Source: DASRDR01 sp044867785
GTDB lineage: Bacteria > Methylomirabilota > Methylomirabilia > Rokubacteriales > DASRDR01
Length of the DNA: 64,000 bases
NCBI GenBank assembly: GCA_044867785.1
Contig: JBIOVM010000085.1
Coordinates: 52,639 to 116,638 of the forward strand
Direction of reading: 5' to 3'
Made by a program: the position numbers and the translations under genes. Below are positions 8,597 through 17,127 of the stretch, piece by piece; position 1 is the stretch's first letter; the number at the start of each line of letters is the position of its first letter. The notes beneath the pieces are model-generated. The model saw only the letters and a program-made list of their open reading frames with translations, was not told the origin of the DNA and ran no database searches.

Positions 8597-9666
8597 GCAG
8601 TCCCGTGATCGTCGAGGCCATCCGCGCGCTGATCGAGCGGCGCGACCTGACGCGGCTGGAGGCGGCGGCCGCCATGGAAGCGCTCATGTCGGGGGCGGCC
8701 ACCTCCGTGCAAGTCGCGGCGTTCCTCACCGCGCTCCGGATGAAAGGCGAGACCGTGGAGGAGCTGATCGGGCTCGCCGAGGTCATGCGGCTCAAGGTGG
8801 TCCGGGTCCGCACGCGGGGCGACGTGGAGGCGGCGCTGGCCGGCACCGATCGCGAGATGCTCATCGACACCTGCGGGACGGGCGGAGACGCATCGGGGAC
8901 CTTCAACGTGTCCACCGCGACGGCGTTCGTCGTGGCGGGCGCAGGCCTGAAGGTGGCAAAGCACGGGAACCGCTCCGTCTCGAGCCTCTGCGGGTCGGCC
9001 GACGTGGTCGAGACCCTCGGCGTCAACCTCGACCTCACCCCGGCCAAGGTGGGTCAGTGCATCGATCAGGTGGGCATCGGATTCCTCTACGCCCCCCTCC
9101 TTCACACCGCGATGAAGCACGTCATGCCCGCCCGCCGGGAGATGGGAATCCGGACCGTCTTCAACATCCTGGGGCCGCTCACGAATCCCGCCGGCGCCAA
9201 CGCGCAGGTCATCGGCGTCTACAGCCGGGCCCTCGTCGAGCCGCTTGCCCGGGTCCTCGCCGAGCTCGGGACGGTCCGCGCGTTCGTGGTGCATGGGGCC
9301 GACGGTCTCGACGAGATCTCCACGACCGGCGAGAGCTGGACGGCCGAGGTACGGGAAGGCCTCGTGCGCACGAGCGCGGTGCGGCCGGAGGACTTCGGCG
9401 TGTCGCGGGCGACGATCGCGGACCTTCGAGGCGGGGACCGCGAGGAGAACGCCGAGATCATCCGGCGGATTCTGGCCGGGGATCCGGGGCCTCGGCGCGA
9501 CATGGTGGTGGTCAACGCCGGAGCGGCGCTGGTGGCCGGCGCCCGCGCGCGTGACTTCAAGGAAGCGGCGCAGCTGGCTGCGCACTCGATCGACAGCGGG
9601 GCGGCCCGCGGGAAGCTCGAGGCGCTCGTCACGCTCTCGCGCGAGCTCGCCCAGGAGAAGGCATAG
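8593..9666 (+). CDS. trpD: Anthranilate phosphoribosyltransferase
   Basis: The 357-residue enzyme transfers phosphoribose from PRPP to anthranilate, the second step of the tryptophan branch. Diagnostic motifs are present: the PRPP loop CGTGGD (about residues 95-100), the KHGNRSVSS segment and NILGPLTNPA. It is the catalytic TrpD type, not the TrpD2/YbiB type. The ATG overlaps the stop of the giant kinase (ATGA), so translation is coupled. No other trp gene is in the window, so this copy is isolated from a trp operon. Confidence 0.93.
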   Translation: MSSPVIVEAIRALIERRDLTRLEAAAAMEALMSGAATSVQVAAFLTALRMKGETVEELIGLAEVMRLKVVRVRTRGDVEAALAGTDREMLIDTCGTGGDASGTFNVSTATAFVVAGAGLKVAKHGNRSVSSLCGSADVVETLGVNLDLTPAKVGQCIDQVGIGFLYAPLLHTAMKHVMPARREMGIRTVFNILGPLTNPAGANAQVIGVYSRALVEPLARVLAELGTVRAFVVHGADGLDEISTTGESWTAEVREGLVRTSAVRPEDFGVSRATIADLRGGDREENAEIIRRILAGDPGPRRDMVVVNAGAALVAGARARDFKEAAQLAAHSIDSGAARGKLEALVTLSRELAQEKA

Positions 9667-9672
9667 GCGGGA

Positions 9673-10296
9673 ATGGACGCCGGGCCCCTCGGCGCGGCCG
9701 CGGCGCTGGCGGTCGCCTCGGGGCTCTCCCTCTACGGAGCCGTCTTCGTCGCCGGCCTGTGCATCCGTCTGGGCTGGGTGCAGCTCGGGCCGGCGTACTC
9801 GTCCCTCGGCGTTCTGGCCGATCCCGTCGTGCTCGCCGTGGCGGGCGTGCTGTTCGCCGCCGAGTTCCTGGCCGACAAGATCCCCGTCGTGGACTCCATA
9901 TGGGACGCGATCCACACCGTGATCCGCCCGGTCGGCGGCGCGCTCCTGGCCAGTCGCGCCCTGGGCGAGCTGTCGCCGGTCGCCGAGATCCTGGCGCTCC
10001 TCCTGCTGGGCGGCGCCACGCTGGCGACGCACGCGGCCAAGGCCACGACTCGGCTGGCGGTGAACGCCAGCCCCGAGCCGGTCTCGAACGCGCTGGTGAG
10101 CCTGGCCGAGAACGGCGTGGTGGCGCTGGTGGTGTGGCTGGCGCTCACGCATCCGTTCCTGGCGCTCGGGGCGGCGCTCGCCGCGCTCGCCCTGGCGGTG
10201 ACGCTCCTCGTGTGGCTCGGCCGCCGGGCGGTGGGCGCGATGCGCCGCTCTCGACGCGGCGGACAGGCCCGCGCGCCGAACGGCCGCGCCGAGTGA
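9673..10296 (+). CDS. DUF4126-family membrane protein
   Basis: This 207-residue integral membrane protein has four or five hydrophobic segments (about 10-35, 50-70, 95-125, 135-185). The block AEFLADKIPVVDSIWDAIHT followed by IRPVGGALLASRA is characteristic of DUF4126, a family of unknown function. It starts 6 bp after the trpD stop, so it is in the same transcript, although no functional link is evident. The C-terminal tail is Arg-rich and probably cytoplasmic. Confidence 0.8.
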   Translation: MDAGPLGAAAALAVASGLSLYGAVFVAGLCIRLGWVQLGPAYSSLGVLADPVVLAVAGVLFAAEFLADKIPVVDSIWDAIHTVIRPVGGALLASRALGELSPVAEILALLLLGGATLATHAAKATTRLAVNASPEPVSNALVSLAENGVVALVVWLALTHPFLALGAALAALALAVTLLVWLGRRAVGAMRRSRRGGQARAPNGRAE

Positions 10297-10331
10297 AACG
10301 CGACGTGCGGGCGCATCCACGGCGAAAAAGC

Positions 10332-10361
10332 TTGGCGCGTGCCGCGGCCGATTGTTAGCGT
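10332..10361 (+). promoter_or_regulatory. Weak promoter placing the lipoprotein mRNA start close to its ATG
   Basis: TTGGCG (10332-10337) and TAGCGT (10356-10361) lie 18 bp apart. Both are partial matches. The ATG of the lipoprotein gene begins 6 bp after the -10 box, so the message would be leaderless or almost so. No ribosome binding site is visible before that ATG, which agrees. Confidence 0.35.
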
Positions 10362-10367
10362 GGGCGC

Positions 10368-10796
10368 ATGAGAACAAAGATGCTCGCCACGCTCGCCGTT
10401 GCCGTTGCGCTCTCCGCGTGCGCCTCCACCAAGGGCGTCCCGCCGCTCCGCAGCGAGTTCATGGACATCCCGCTGCCGAGCGGGCTCGAGTACGTCGCCG
10501 ATCAGTCGGCGGTGATCGAGTCCGAGACGGTCCGGGCGGCCCGGCTCATGTACTCCAGCAAGTTCGAGCCGGGGAGCCTGGCGATCTCGATCCAGGAAGG
10601 CCTCCTGGGGAACGGCTGGCGCCTCGTTCGCGCGACGTCCTTCCCGACGCTCGGGACGCTCCAGCTCTACGAGAAGGGCGAGGCGTCCCTCCAGGTGCGG
10701 ATCTGGGAGGGCGGGGCGTTCAACGGCTCCACCTACGTGGAGCTGAGTGGCACGCGGGCGACCGCGCGCGCGAAGACGGCCGCCGCAACCCAGTAG
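10368..10796 (+). CDS. Small lipoprotein of unknown function
   Basis: The 142-residue product has a clear lipoprotein signal (residues 1-18, lipobox LSAC with Cys18), so it should be lipidated and envelope-anchored. The mature part has a mixed alpha/beta pattern (DIPLPSGLEYV, then paired strands near SLQVRIWEGG) and an Ala/Thr-rich tail. I do not recognise the family. It is transcribed apart from trpD/DUF4126, probably from the weak promoter just upstream, and converges on the minus-strand gene that follows. Confidence 0.72.
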   Translation: MRTKMLATLAVAVALSACASTKGVPPLRSEFMDIPLPSGLEYVADQSAVIESETVRAARLMYSSKFEPGSLAISIQEGLLGNGWRLVRATSFPTLGTLQLYEKGEASLQVRIWEGGAFNGSTYVELSGTRATARAKTAAATQ

Positions 10797-10836
10797 CCGG
10801 GCACGCGCGTCCGGAGCGAGGCTTCCCCGCCGCGCG

Positions 10837-12285
10837 TCAGCTCGGGAGTGTCTCGCCGGCCTCGAGGGCGTCGAGGAGCCGGCCCAGGGGAGCGAGCGCC
10901 GCTCGCGCGAGCATGACCCGGTCACGCCGCGCGGCGGCGGCCAGCTCCGCCTCCTGCCTCGCCGGGGGAAGGGCCGCCAGCCAGCGCGCCGCCGCCTCCC
11001 GCGCCATCGGGGCGAGCAGCCCGAGCACCTCCCGCACCAGCCCGTGAGCCACCGCCCGCCTGCCTCCGACGGGGGCGCCCGCCCATGCCCCCCGGTAGAC
11101 GCTCGCGAGCTTGGGGGAGAGCCGCAGCGTCGCGCCCCGCGTTTCGACGAGATCGCCGTGCACCGGCCCCCACACGAGCGAGCGCTCCGGCCAGACCCGC
11201 TCGATCGCGCCGGCGAGAAGCGGGGTCGCTTCGAGCGGGAGAAGCGCGGCGAGCGCCTCGTGCCAGGGATCGGCCAGCGGGGTCTCTCCGCCCGCATCGG
11301 ATGCCGGCGCGTAGCGCGCGAGGACCTCGCCCCGCTCGTCCAGCGCCAGGTGGTCCTCCACCACGCGTCCCAGCGCCCGGAGCGACGCGACGTAGAGCCG
11401 TGAGCCCTCCGCCTGGTCGACGGGGCGCACCACCCGGTGCTCCCGCCGGCGCAGGCCCTGGCAGTCGGCCCGGTGGTAGATCCGGCCCGACCAGCCGACG
11501 CGCTCCACGCCCTCCCGCAGCTGGACGACGAGACCGTCGTCGTGGAGGCGCCGCTCGTGAGGGGCGGGAATCCAGTCCACGGGCGCCTCCCGCGCCGCGC
11601 CGCGAGCGAAGGTGGTCTCCGCGTCCCCGAGGAACCGCGCCACGACGTTTTCCCCGGCCTCGCCGGGATCGAAGCGGAAGGACTCGATCAGGCTCCAGAA
11701 GAGCTGCTCCGTCGGATAGGGCCCGCGGTAGCGAAGGGCCGGCCGCCCCTGGTCCAAGGCGACCGCCGCGAGGACGTTGAGGAGGGACGACCCGCCGCCG
11801 GCCGGCACCCGGGCCGGCTCAGCGACGGGCGGGATGGCGTCCACCGAGCCCCACGCGACGGCGCCGGCGACCGTGAGCGTCGTCGGGTCGCCCCCGCGGG
11901 ATGCCCGGATGATTCGATCGGACGGGCCCCAGAGCGGATGGTCGGCGCCTCCCGGCGCGAGGCCGATCGCGTCATGGCTTGCCAGCCGGACCCAGGCCAC
12001 GCGCAAGGCCCCCTCGGGATCGCGGTCGAACGCGCTCGTGATCGTGGCGCCCGGGTCGACGTCGAGGAGGCGATGCCGGAGCGGCGCCGCCGCCTCGGGG
12101 CGGTAGAGCGTCGTCGATCCGTGAGGCAGGATCCGGCCGATCGCCTGGCCTTCGGCCGCGATGACGTCGCCCACGCGCGTCGCGCGCGCCAGGTGAACGC
12201 GGAGCGCCTCCCGGTCGCCCGCGGCGAGGCGCTGGGCGAGGGGCTGGTCCAGGCAGGATGCGAGCGACCGCGGGTCGAGGCTCAC
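10837..12285 (-). CDS. Unrecognised 482-residue soluble protein
   Basis: This is the only long minus-strand gene in the first 22 kb. The product has no signal peptide and no transmembrane helix. It shows conserved-looking blocks (RILPHGSTTLYRPEA, RYRGPYPTEQLFWSLIESF, WGPVHGDLVETRG), two Cys-poor halves, and a helical Ala/Arg/Leu-rich C-terminus. I do not recognise a family or catalytic motif. It converges on the lipoprotein gene and is divergent from etfBA, sharing a 189-bp intergenic region. Codon usage looks like that of its neighbours. It is more than a shadow frame, because no competing + strand gene covers the same stretch. Confidence 0.65.
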   Translation of the reverse strand: MSLDPRSLASCLDQPLAQRLAAGDREALRVHLARATRVGDVIAAEGQAIGRILPHGSTTLYRPEAAAPLRHRLLDVDPGATITSAFDRDPEGALRVAWVRLASHDAIGLAPGGADHPLWGPSDRIIRASRGGDPTTLTVAGAVAWGSVDAIPPVAEPARVPAGGGSSLLNVLAAVALDQGRPALRYRGPYPTEQLFWSLIESFRFDPGEAGENVVARFLGDAETTFARGAAREAPVDWIPAPHERRLHDDGLVVQLREGVERVGWSGRIYHRADCQGLRRREHRVVRPVDQAEGSRLYVASLRALGRVVEDHLALDERGEVLARYAPASDAGGETPLADPWHEALAALLPLEATPLLAGAIERVWPERSLVWGPVHGDLVETRGATLRLSPKLASVYRGAWAGAPVGGRRAVAHGLVREVLGLLAPMAREAAARWLAALPPARQEAELAAAARRDRVMLARAALAPLGRLLDALEAGETLPS

Positions 12286-12384
12286 GGTGGCCGGTTGGTT
12301 CCCCGCGCGGTCAGACTCCGGCGCGGGGGGCGCCGAGGATTGTACGCTCTGCGAGGACGAAGGGAGAGTTCGCCGCTCGCGTCA

Positions 12385-12414
12385 TTGACTTCCAGCGTGT
12401 CTCGTGAATAAAAT
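12385..12414 (+). promoter_or_regulatory. Strong sigma-70-type promoter of the etfBA operon
   Basis: TTGACT (12385-12390) and TAAAAT (12409-12414) are separated by 18 bp, each matching the consensus at five of six positions. The surrounding sequence is unusually AT-rich for this genome. The start site would be near 12421, giving a leader of about 54 nt that ends in an AAAGGAG ribosome binding site before etfB. Confidence 0.7.
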
Positions 12415-12474
12415 CAACGCGTTACCAAACGGATCCGGGTCGCTCTCTCGCGCCGTTCCAAAGGAGCCCGACGG

Positions 12475-13272
12475 ATGAAGATGCTCGTCCTGGTCAAGCA
12501 GGTGCCCGATACGGCCACGCAGGTCAAGGTCAGTAGCGACCCGCGGGCCATCGACCAGACGGGCATCACGTGGATCGTCTCCCCCTACGACGAGTTCGCC
12601 CTCGAGGAGGCCCTCCGAATCAAGGAAAAGCGGGGCTCCGGCGCGGCGGACGAGGTGGTGGCGGTGACGCTCGGCCCGGAGCGCGCCAAGGAGGCGCTCC
12701 GGTCGTGCCTGGCGATGGGGGCGGATCGCGCCATTCACGTGAACGACCCGGCGTTCGAGGGCGCCGATACGCTCGTGGCGGCGCACGCCCTGGCCGCGGT
12801 CGCCCGCCTGGAGAGCCCCGACCTGGTGCTCACGGGACGGCAAGCGATCGACGACGACATGGGCGCGACCGGGGCGCAGGTGGCGGAGATCCTGGGATGG
12901 CCGTGTCTGTCGTGGATCATGGAGGAATCCGTCGCCGAGGACGCGAAGAGCATCCGCGCCGGTCGCCAGGTGGAAGGCGGCCTCGAGGTCTTCGACGTGC
13001 CCCTGCCGTGCGTGGTGACGGCGCAGAAGGGCATGAACGAGCCTCGCTATCCCACGCTCAAGGGGATCATGGGCGCCAAGAAGAAGGAGGTCAAGGAGTG
13101 GAAGGCCGCCGACCTCCGGCCGGGCGGCATGAGCGCGATGACGGCCGCGCTCGAGGTCGTGGCGCTGGAGGCGCTGCCGCCGCGCCCGCCGGGGCGGATG
13201 CTCACCGGCGACCCGAAGGAGATGGCGCGGGAGCTCGTGCGGACGCTTCGCGAAGACGTCAAGGCGATCTGA
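12475..13272 (+). CDS. etfB: Electron transfer flavoprotein beta subunit
   Basis: The 265-residue subunit binds AMP and, with EtfA, accepts electrons from acyl-CoA dehydrogenases. Family landmarks include MKMLVLVKQVPDT at the N-terminus, the SPYDEFALEEALR block, and the LTGRQAIDDDMGATGAQVAE segment near residue 120, which is the ETF-beta signature region. It is the first gene of an operon etfB-etfA-acyl-CoA dehydrogenase-mutase, with a good ribosome binding site. The electron acceptor is presumably ETF:quinone oxidoreductase, not encoded here. Confidence 0.95.
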   Translation: MKMLVLVKQVPDTATQVKVSSDPRAIDQTGITWIVSPYDEFALEEALRIKEKRGSGAADEVVAVTLGPERAKEALRSCLAMGADRAIHVNDPAFEGADTLVAAHALAAVARLESPDLVLTGRQAIDDDMGATGAQVAEILGWPCLSWIMEESVAEDAKSIRAGRQVEGGLEVFDVPLPCVVTAQKGMNEPRYPTLKGIMGAKKKEVKEWKAADLRPGGMSAMTAALEVVALEALPPRPPGRMLTGDPKEMARELVRTLREDVKAI

Positions 13273-13287
13273 GGGACGGGGGCGGCG

Positions 13288-14274
13288 ATGGCGGGCGCGT
13301 TCTGGTGCGTGGTCGAGGACGATCGGCAGGGGCAGCCGAAGAAGGTCACCGGGGAGCTGATCGGCGAGGCGCGCCGCTGGGCCGCCGAGCTCGGCGGTGC
13401 GGTCGAGGCCGTGTGGCTCACGGACCGGGCGGCGCCCGAGGGGCTGGACCAGCTGGCCGGGTGGGGAGCCTCCCGCATCTGGCTCTGGGAGGACGCCGCG
13501 CTCGTCCCGTACCGCGGCGAGACCTGGGCGCCCGCGATCGCGGCGCTCGCCGGCCGGGAGTCCCCCCGCGCCATCTGGGGCGCCGTGACCAGCCGACACC
13601 GGGAGATCATGGCGCGGCTCGCGGCGCAGCTCGGCGCGGGGATCGCGGCGGACTGCGTGGCGTTCAACCTGGCGGACGGTCAGCTCGTCGCCACGCGCCC
13701 GGTGTACGCCGGGAAGCTCCTGTCCCGGGTCCGGTGGAAGAGCGGGCCGTGGGTGGCCACGCTGCGTCCGAACGTCTTCAAGGTCGCGGAGGCCGGGGGC
13801 GGGGCCGCTCCGACGGTCGAGCGGCAGACCGTGGGCGCCGTGAGCGCGCCGACGCGCTTCGTGGAGCGGCGAGAAGAGGCGCAGACGGGGTTGCCCGAGC
13901 TCACCGAGGCGGAGATCGTCGTGTCCGGCGGGCGGGGGCTCAAGGGGCCCGAGAACTTCGCCCTGCTCGAGGAGCTGGCGGGCGTCCTCGGCGCCGCGGT
14001 CGGGGCGTCGCGGGCCGCCGTCGACGCCGGCTGGAAGCCGCACCGCTTCCAGGTCGGCCAGACGGGCCGCACGATCTCCCCGAAGCTCTACATCGGCTGC
14101 GGGATCTCCGGGGCGATCCAGCACCTCGCCGGGAAGCGGACGTCCAAGGTGATCTGCGCGGTGAACAAGGATGCGGACGCCCCGATCTTCAAGATCGCCG
14201 ACTTCGGGCTGGTCGGCGATCTCTTCGAGGTCGTTCCGCACCTCACCGAGGAGTTCCGCAAGCTGAAGCGCTGA
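13288..14274 (+). CDS. etfA: Electron transfer flavoprotein alpha subunit
   Basis: The 328-residue subunit carries the FAD of the heterodimer. The C-terminal half contains the FAD-binding signature (QTGRTISPKLYIGCGISGA, about residues 258-276) followed by NKDADAPIFKIADFGLVGD. The N-terminal third is divergent, as is usual. It lies 15 bp after etfB. Neither subunit shows the extra FAD-site features of bifurcating Etf that I could recognise, so ordinary beta-oxidation electron transfer is the simplest reading. Confidence 0.95.
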   Translation: MAGAFWCVVEDDRQGQPKKVTGELIGEARRWAAELGGAVEAVWLTDRAAPEGLDQLAGWGASRIWLWEDAALVPYRGETWAPAIAALAGRESPRAIWGAVTSRHREIMARLAAQLGAGIAADCVAFNLADGQLVATRPVYAGKLLSRVRWKSGPWVATLRPNVFKVAEAGGGAAPTVERQTVGAVSAPTRFVERREEAQTGLPELTEAEIVVSGGRGLKGPENFALLEELAGVLGAAVGASRAAVDAGWKPHRFQVGQTGRTISPKLYIGCGISGAIQHLAGKRTSKVICAVNKDADAPIFKIADFGLVGDLFEVVPHLTEEFRKLKR

Positions 14275-14287
14275 CCCCGGAGTTGAC

Positions 14288-15433
14288 ATGCGGCTCGAAC
14301 TGACGGACGAGCAGCGGATGGTGCAGGACCTCGCTCGGGAGTTCGCCGAGCAGGAGGTCAAGCCCATTGCGGCCGAATGCGATCGCGAGGGCCGGTTCCC
14401 CCATGCGACGGTCAAGCGGATGGGGGAGCTGGGCCTCCTGGGCATCGTGGTGCCCGAGTCGCTCGGCGGCGGCGGCGCGGACATGATGGCCTACGTGCTC
14501 GCCCTGGAGGAGGTCGCGGTCGCCTGCGCCTCCCACGCGGTCGTGATGTCGGTCAACAACTCCCTGGTCTGCGGCCCCCTCGTCGAGTTCGGGACGCCGG
14601 CCCAGCACGAGCGCTTCCTCGCGCCCATCGCCTCGGGGCGGGGGCTCGCGTGCTTCGCCCTGACCGAGCCCCAGGCCGGATCGGACGCCAGGAACCTGGC
14701 AACCCTGGCGCGGCGCGAGGGGGACGACTACGTGCTCGACGGCCGCAAGGTGTTCGTGACGAGCGGTCGGGAGTCGACGGTGGCCCTGGTCTTCGCCCAG
14801 ACGGACCCCGAGAAGGCCCACCGCGGGATCTCGGCCTTCCTGGTCGAGAAGGGGACCCCAGGCTTCCTCGTTCCGAAGGTCGAGGACAAGCTCGGGCTGC
14901 GCGCCTCGGACACCGCCGAGTTCGTCTTCGAGGCGTGCCGAGTGCCCGCGGCCAACCGCCTGGGCGCCGAGGGCCAGGGCTTCAAGATCGCGATGCACGT
15001 GCTGGACTCCGGGCGCATCGGCATCGCGGCCCAGGCGGTGGGCATCGCGCGCGCGGCGCTGGAGGCCTCGGTGGCGTACGCGAGAGAGCGGCGAAGCTTC
15101 GGGGTGCCGATCGGGCAGCATCAGATTATCCAGTGGATGCTCGCCGACATGGCGACGGCCGTCGACGCCGCCCGGCTGCTGACTTGGCGGGCGGCCGTCC
15201 TGAAGGACCGGGGCAAGCCGTACGGCGCCGCGGCGTCGATGGCCAAACTGTTCGCCTCCGAATCCGCGATGCGGGTCGCGACGGACGCGGTCCAGATCCA
15301 CGGCGGATACGGATACATCAAGGACTACCCGGTGGAGCGCCACTTCCGGGACGCGAAGATCACCCAGATCTACGAGGGGACGTCGCAGATCCAGCGGCTG
15401 GTCGTCGCGCGCGCGCTCTTGGAGGCCCCGTGA
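14288..15433 (+). CDS. Acyl-CoA dehydrogenase (second of three)
   Basis: The 381-residue flavoenzyme has the FALTEPQAGSDARN signature near residue 125. Catalytic Glu363 lies in IYEGTSQIQR. The VQIHGGYGYIKDYPVERHFRDAKI block is intact. The sequence resembles the short-chain (butyryl-CoA) dehydrogenase subgroup by these motifs, but chain length is not proven. It is 13 bp downstream of etfA and 31 bp upstream of the mutase gene, so electron donor and acceptor are co-expressed. Confidence 0.93.
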   Translation: MRLELTDEQRMVQDLAREFAEQEVKPIAAECDREGRFPHATVKRMGELGLLGIVVPESLGGGGADMMAYVLALEEVAVACASHAVVMSVNNSLVCGPLVEFGTPAQHERFLAPIASGRGLACFALTEPQAGSDARNLATLARREGDDYVLDGRKVFVTSGRESTVALVFAQTDPEKAHRGISAFLVEKGTPGFLVPKVEDKLGLRASDTAEFVFEACRVPAANRLGAEGQGFKIAMHVLDSGRIGIAAQAVGIARAALEASVAYARERRSFGVPIGQHQIIQWMLADMATAVDAARLLTWRAAVLKDRGKPYGAAASMAKLFASESAMRVATDAVQIHGGYGYIKDYPVERHFRDAKITQIYEGTSQIQRLVVARALLEAP

Positions 15434-15464
15434 GTCCGCCGGGCGAGGACAGGAGACGCGGACC

Positions 15465-17090
15465 GTGAACGAGCGAGGCACGCCGGACCGGCGGTTCACC
15501 GAGCGGAAGCCGGCGTTCGAGACCATGTCCGGCCTCCCGGTCGAGCGCGTCTACACGCCGGCGGATCTCCCCGGCTGGGACCCGGCCGAGCGGCTGGGGA
15601 TGCCCGGAGCGTATCCGTTCACCCGCGGCATCTACCCGACCATGTACCGGGGCCGCCTCTGGACCAAGCGGATGTTCGCCGGCTTCGGTCGGCCGGAGGA
15701 CACGAACCGCCGCTTCAAGTTCCTCCTGGAGCAGGGCCAGACGGGGCTCTCGACCGCCTTCGACATGCCGTCCCTCATGGGGTACGACGCCGACCAGCCG
15801 CGCGCGCGGGGCGAGGTCGGCCGGGAGGGCGTGTCCGTCTCGACCCTCGCCGACATGGAGCGGCTCTTCGACGGCATCCCGCTGGGGCGCGTCACCACCT
15901 CGATGACGATCAACTGCACCGCGTCGGTCATCCTCGCCATGTACCTCGCGGTGGCGGAGCGCCAGGGCGTGCCGTGGACCGAGGTGGACGGCACGATCCA
16001 GAACGACATGCTGAAGGAGTTCAGCGCGCAGAAGGAGTGGATCTGTCCCCCGACGCCGGCGGTCCGGATCGTGGTGGACATGATCGAGTTCTGCATGCGC
16101 TCGGTGCCGAAGTTCCACCCGGTGTCCATTTCCGGGTACCACATCCGGGAGGCCGGAGCGTCGGCGGTGCAGGAGCTGGCCTTCACGCTGGCCGACGGCA
16201 TCGCCTACGTCGAGGCCGCCGTGCAGCGCGGGCTCCCGGTGGACCGCTTCGGGCCGCAGCTCTCGTTCTTCTTCGACATCCACTCCGACTTCTTCGAAGA
16301 GATCGCGAAGCTCCGCGCCGCCCGCCGCGTATGGGCCACGATAATGAAGGAGCGGTTCGGCGCGACCGACCCGCGGGCGATGCTCCTCCGGACCCACACG
16401 CAGACCGCCGGCGTGTCGTTGACCGCGCAGCAGCCGCTGAACAACGTCGCGCGGGTTGCGATCCAGGCGCTGGCCGCCGTCCTCGGCGGCGCGCAGTCCC
16501 TCCACACGAACTCCTACGACGAGACGTGGGCGCTGCCGACCGAGGAGGCGGTGACCCTGGCCCTCCGGACGCAGCAGGTGCTGGCCGAGGAGACCGGGGT
16601 GACGAGCACGGTGGATCCCCTGGGCGGCGCCTACTTCGTCGAGGCCCTCACCGACCGGATGGAGGCCGAAGCCTGGCGGCTCATCCGGAAGATCGACGAC
16701 CTCGGTGGCATGGTGCGCGCCCTCGACGCCGGCTTTCCGCAGCAGCAGATCGCGGATTCCGGCTACCGCACGCAGCTCCAGGAGGATGCGGGCGAGCGCG
16801 TCGTGGTCGGCGTGAACCGCTACGTCCAGGCGGACGAGAAGCCGATCCCGTACCTCCGGCTCGACGAGGCCCTGGAGCGCGAGCAGGTCGAGCGCGTGCG
16901 GGCGGTCAAGGCGGGGCGCGACCAGGCCGAGGTCGCTCGCCAGCTCCGCCGGGTGGCCGACGCGTGCCGGAGCGGCCAGAACCTCATGCCGGTCCTGGTG
17001 GAGGCGGTGAAGGCGTACGTCTCGCTGGGGGAGATCGCCGACGTGTACCGCGAGACGCTGGGCCGCTATCGGGAGCCCATCATCTTCTGA
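15465..17090 (+). CDS. B12-dependent acyl-CoA mutase, large subunit (isobutyryl-CoA mutase-like)
   Basis: The 541-residue protein is the substrate-binding TIM-barrel subunit of a methylmalonyl-CoA mutase family enzyme, without its B12 domain. It would be annotated routinely as methylmalonyl-CoA mutase. However, the residue at the position of the catalytic Tyr of methylmalonyl-CoA mutase is Phe71 (RMFAGFG), and the position of its carboxylate-binding Arg is Gln189 (FSAQKEW). Phe/Gln is the pair known for isobutyryl-CoA mutase. Ala98 (STAFDMP) argues against a 2-hydroxyisobutyryl-CoA mutase, which has Asp there. The partner B12 subunit is encoded at 18145. No MeaB-type GTPase is in the window. 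Confidence 0.85.
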   Translation: MNERGTPDRRFTERKPAFETMSGLPVERVYTPADLPGWDPAERLGMPGAYPFTRGIYPTMYRGRLWTKRMFAGFGRPEDTNRRFKFLLEQGQTGLSTAFDMPSLMGYDADQPRARGEVGREGVSVSTLADMERLFDGIPLGRVTTSMTINCTASVILAMYLAVAERQGVPWTEVDGTIQNDMLKEFSAQKEWICPPTPAVRIVVDMIEFCMRSVPKFHPVSISGYHIREAGASAVQELAFTLADGIAYVEAAVQRGLPVDRFGPQLSFFFDIHSDFFEEIAKLRAARRVWATIMKERFGATDPRAMLLRTHTQTAGVSLTAQQPLNNVARVAIQALAAVLGGAQSLHTNSYDETWALPTEEAVTLALRTQQVLAEETGVTSTVDPLGGAYFVEALTDRMEAEAWRLIRKIDDLGGMVRALDAGFPQQQIADSGYRTQLQEDAGERVVVGVNRYVQADEKPIPYLRLDEALEREQVERVRAVKAGRDQAEVARQLRRVADACRSGQNLMPVLVEAVKAYVSLGEIADVYRETLGRYREPIIF

Positions 17091-17127
17091 GCGCCGGCGA
17101 GCCGCGTCGCCGGGGGAGGGCGGAAGC

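Noticed and set aside
15434..15464. A cobalamin riboswitch before the B12-dependent mutase
   Set aside because: The gap to the upstream gene is only 31 bp, too short for the element, and the operon promoter lies 3 kb upstream without a B12-box-like sequence.
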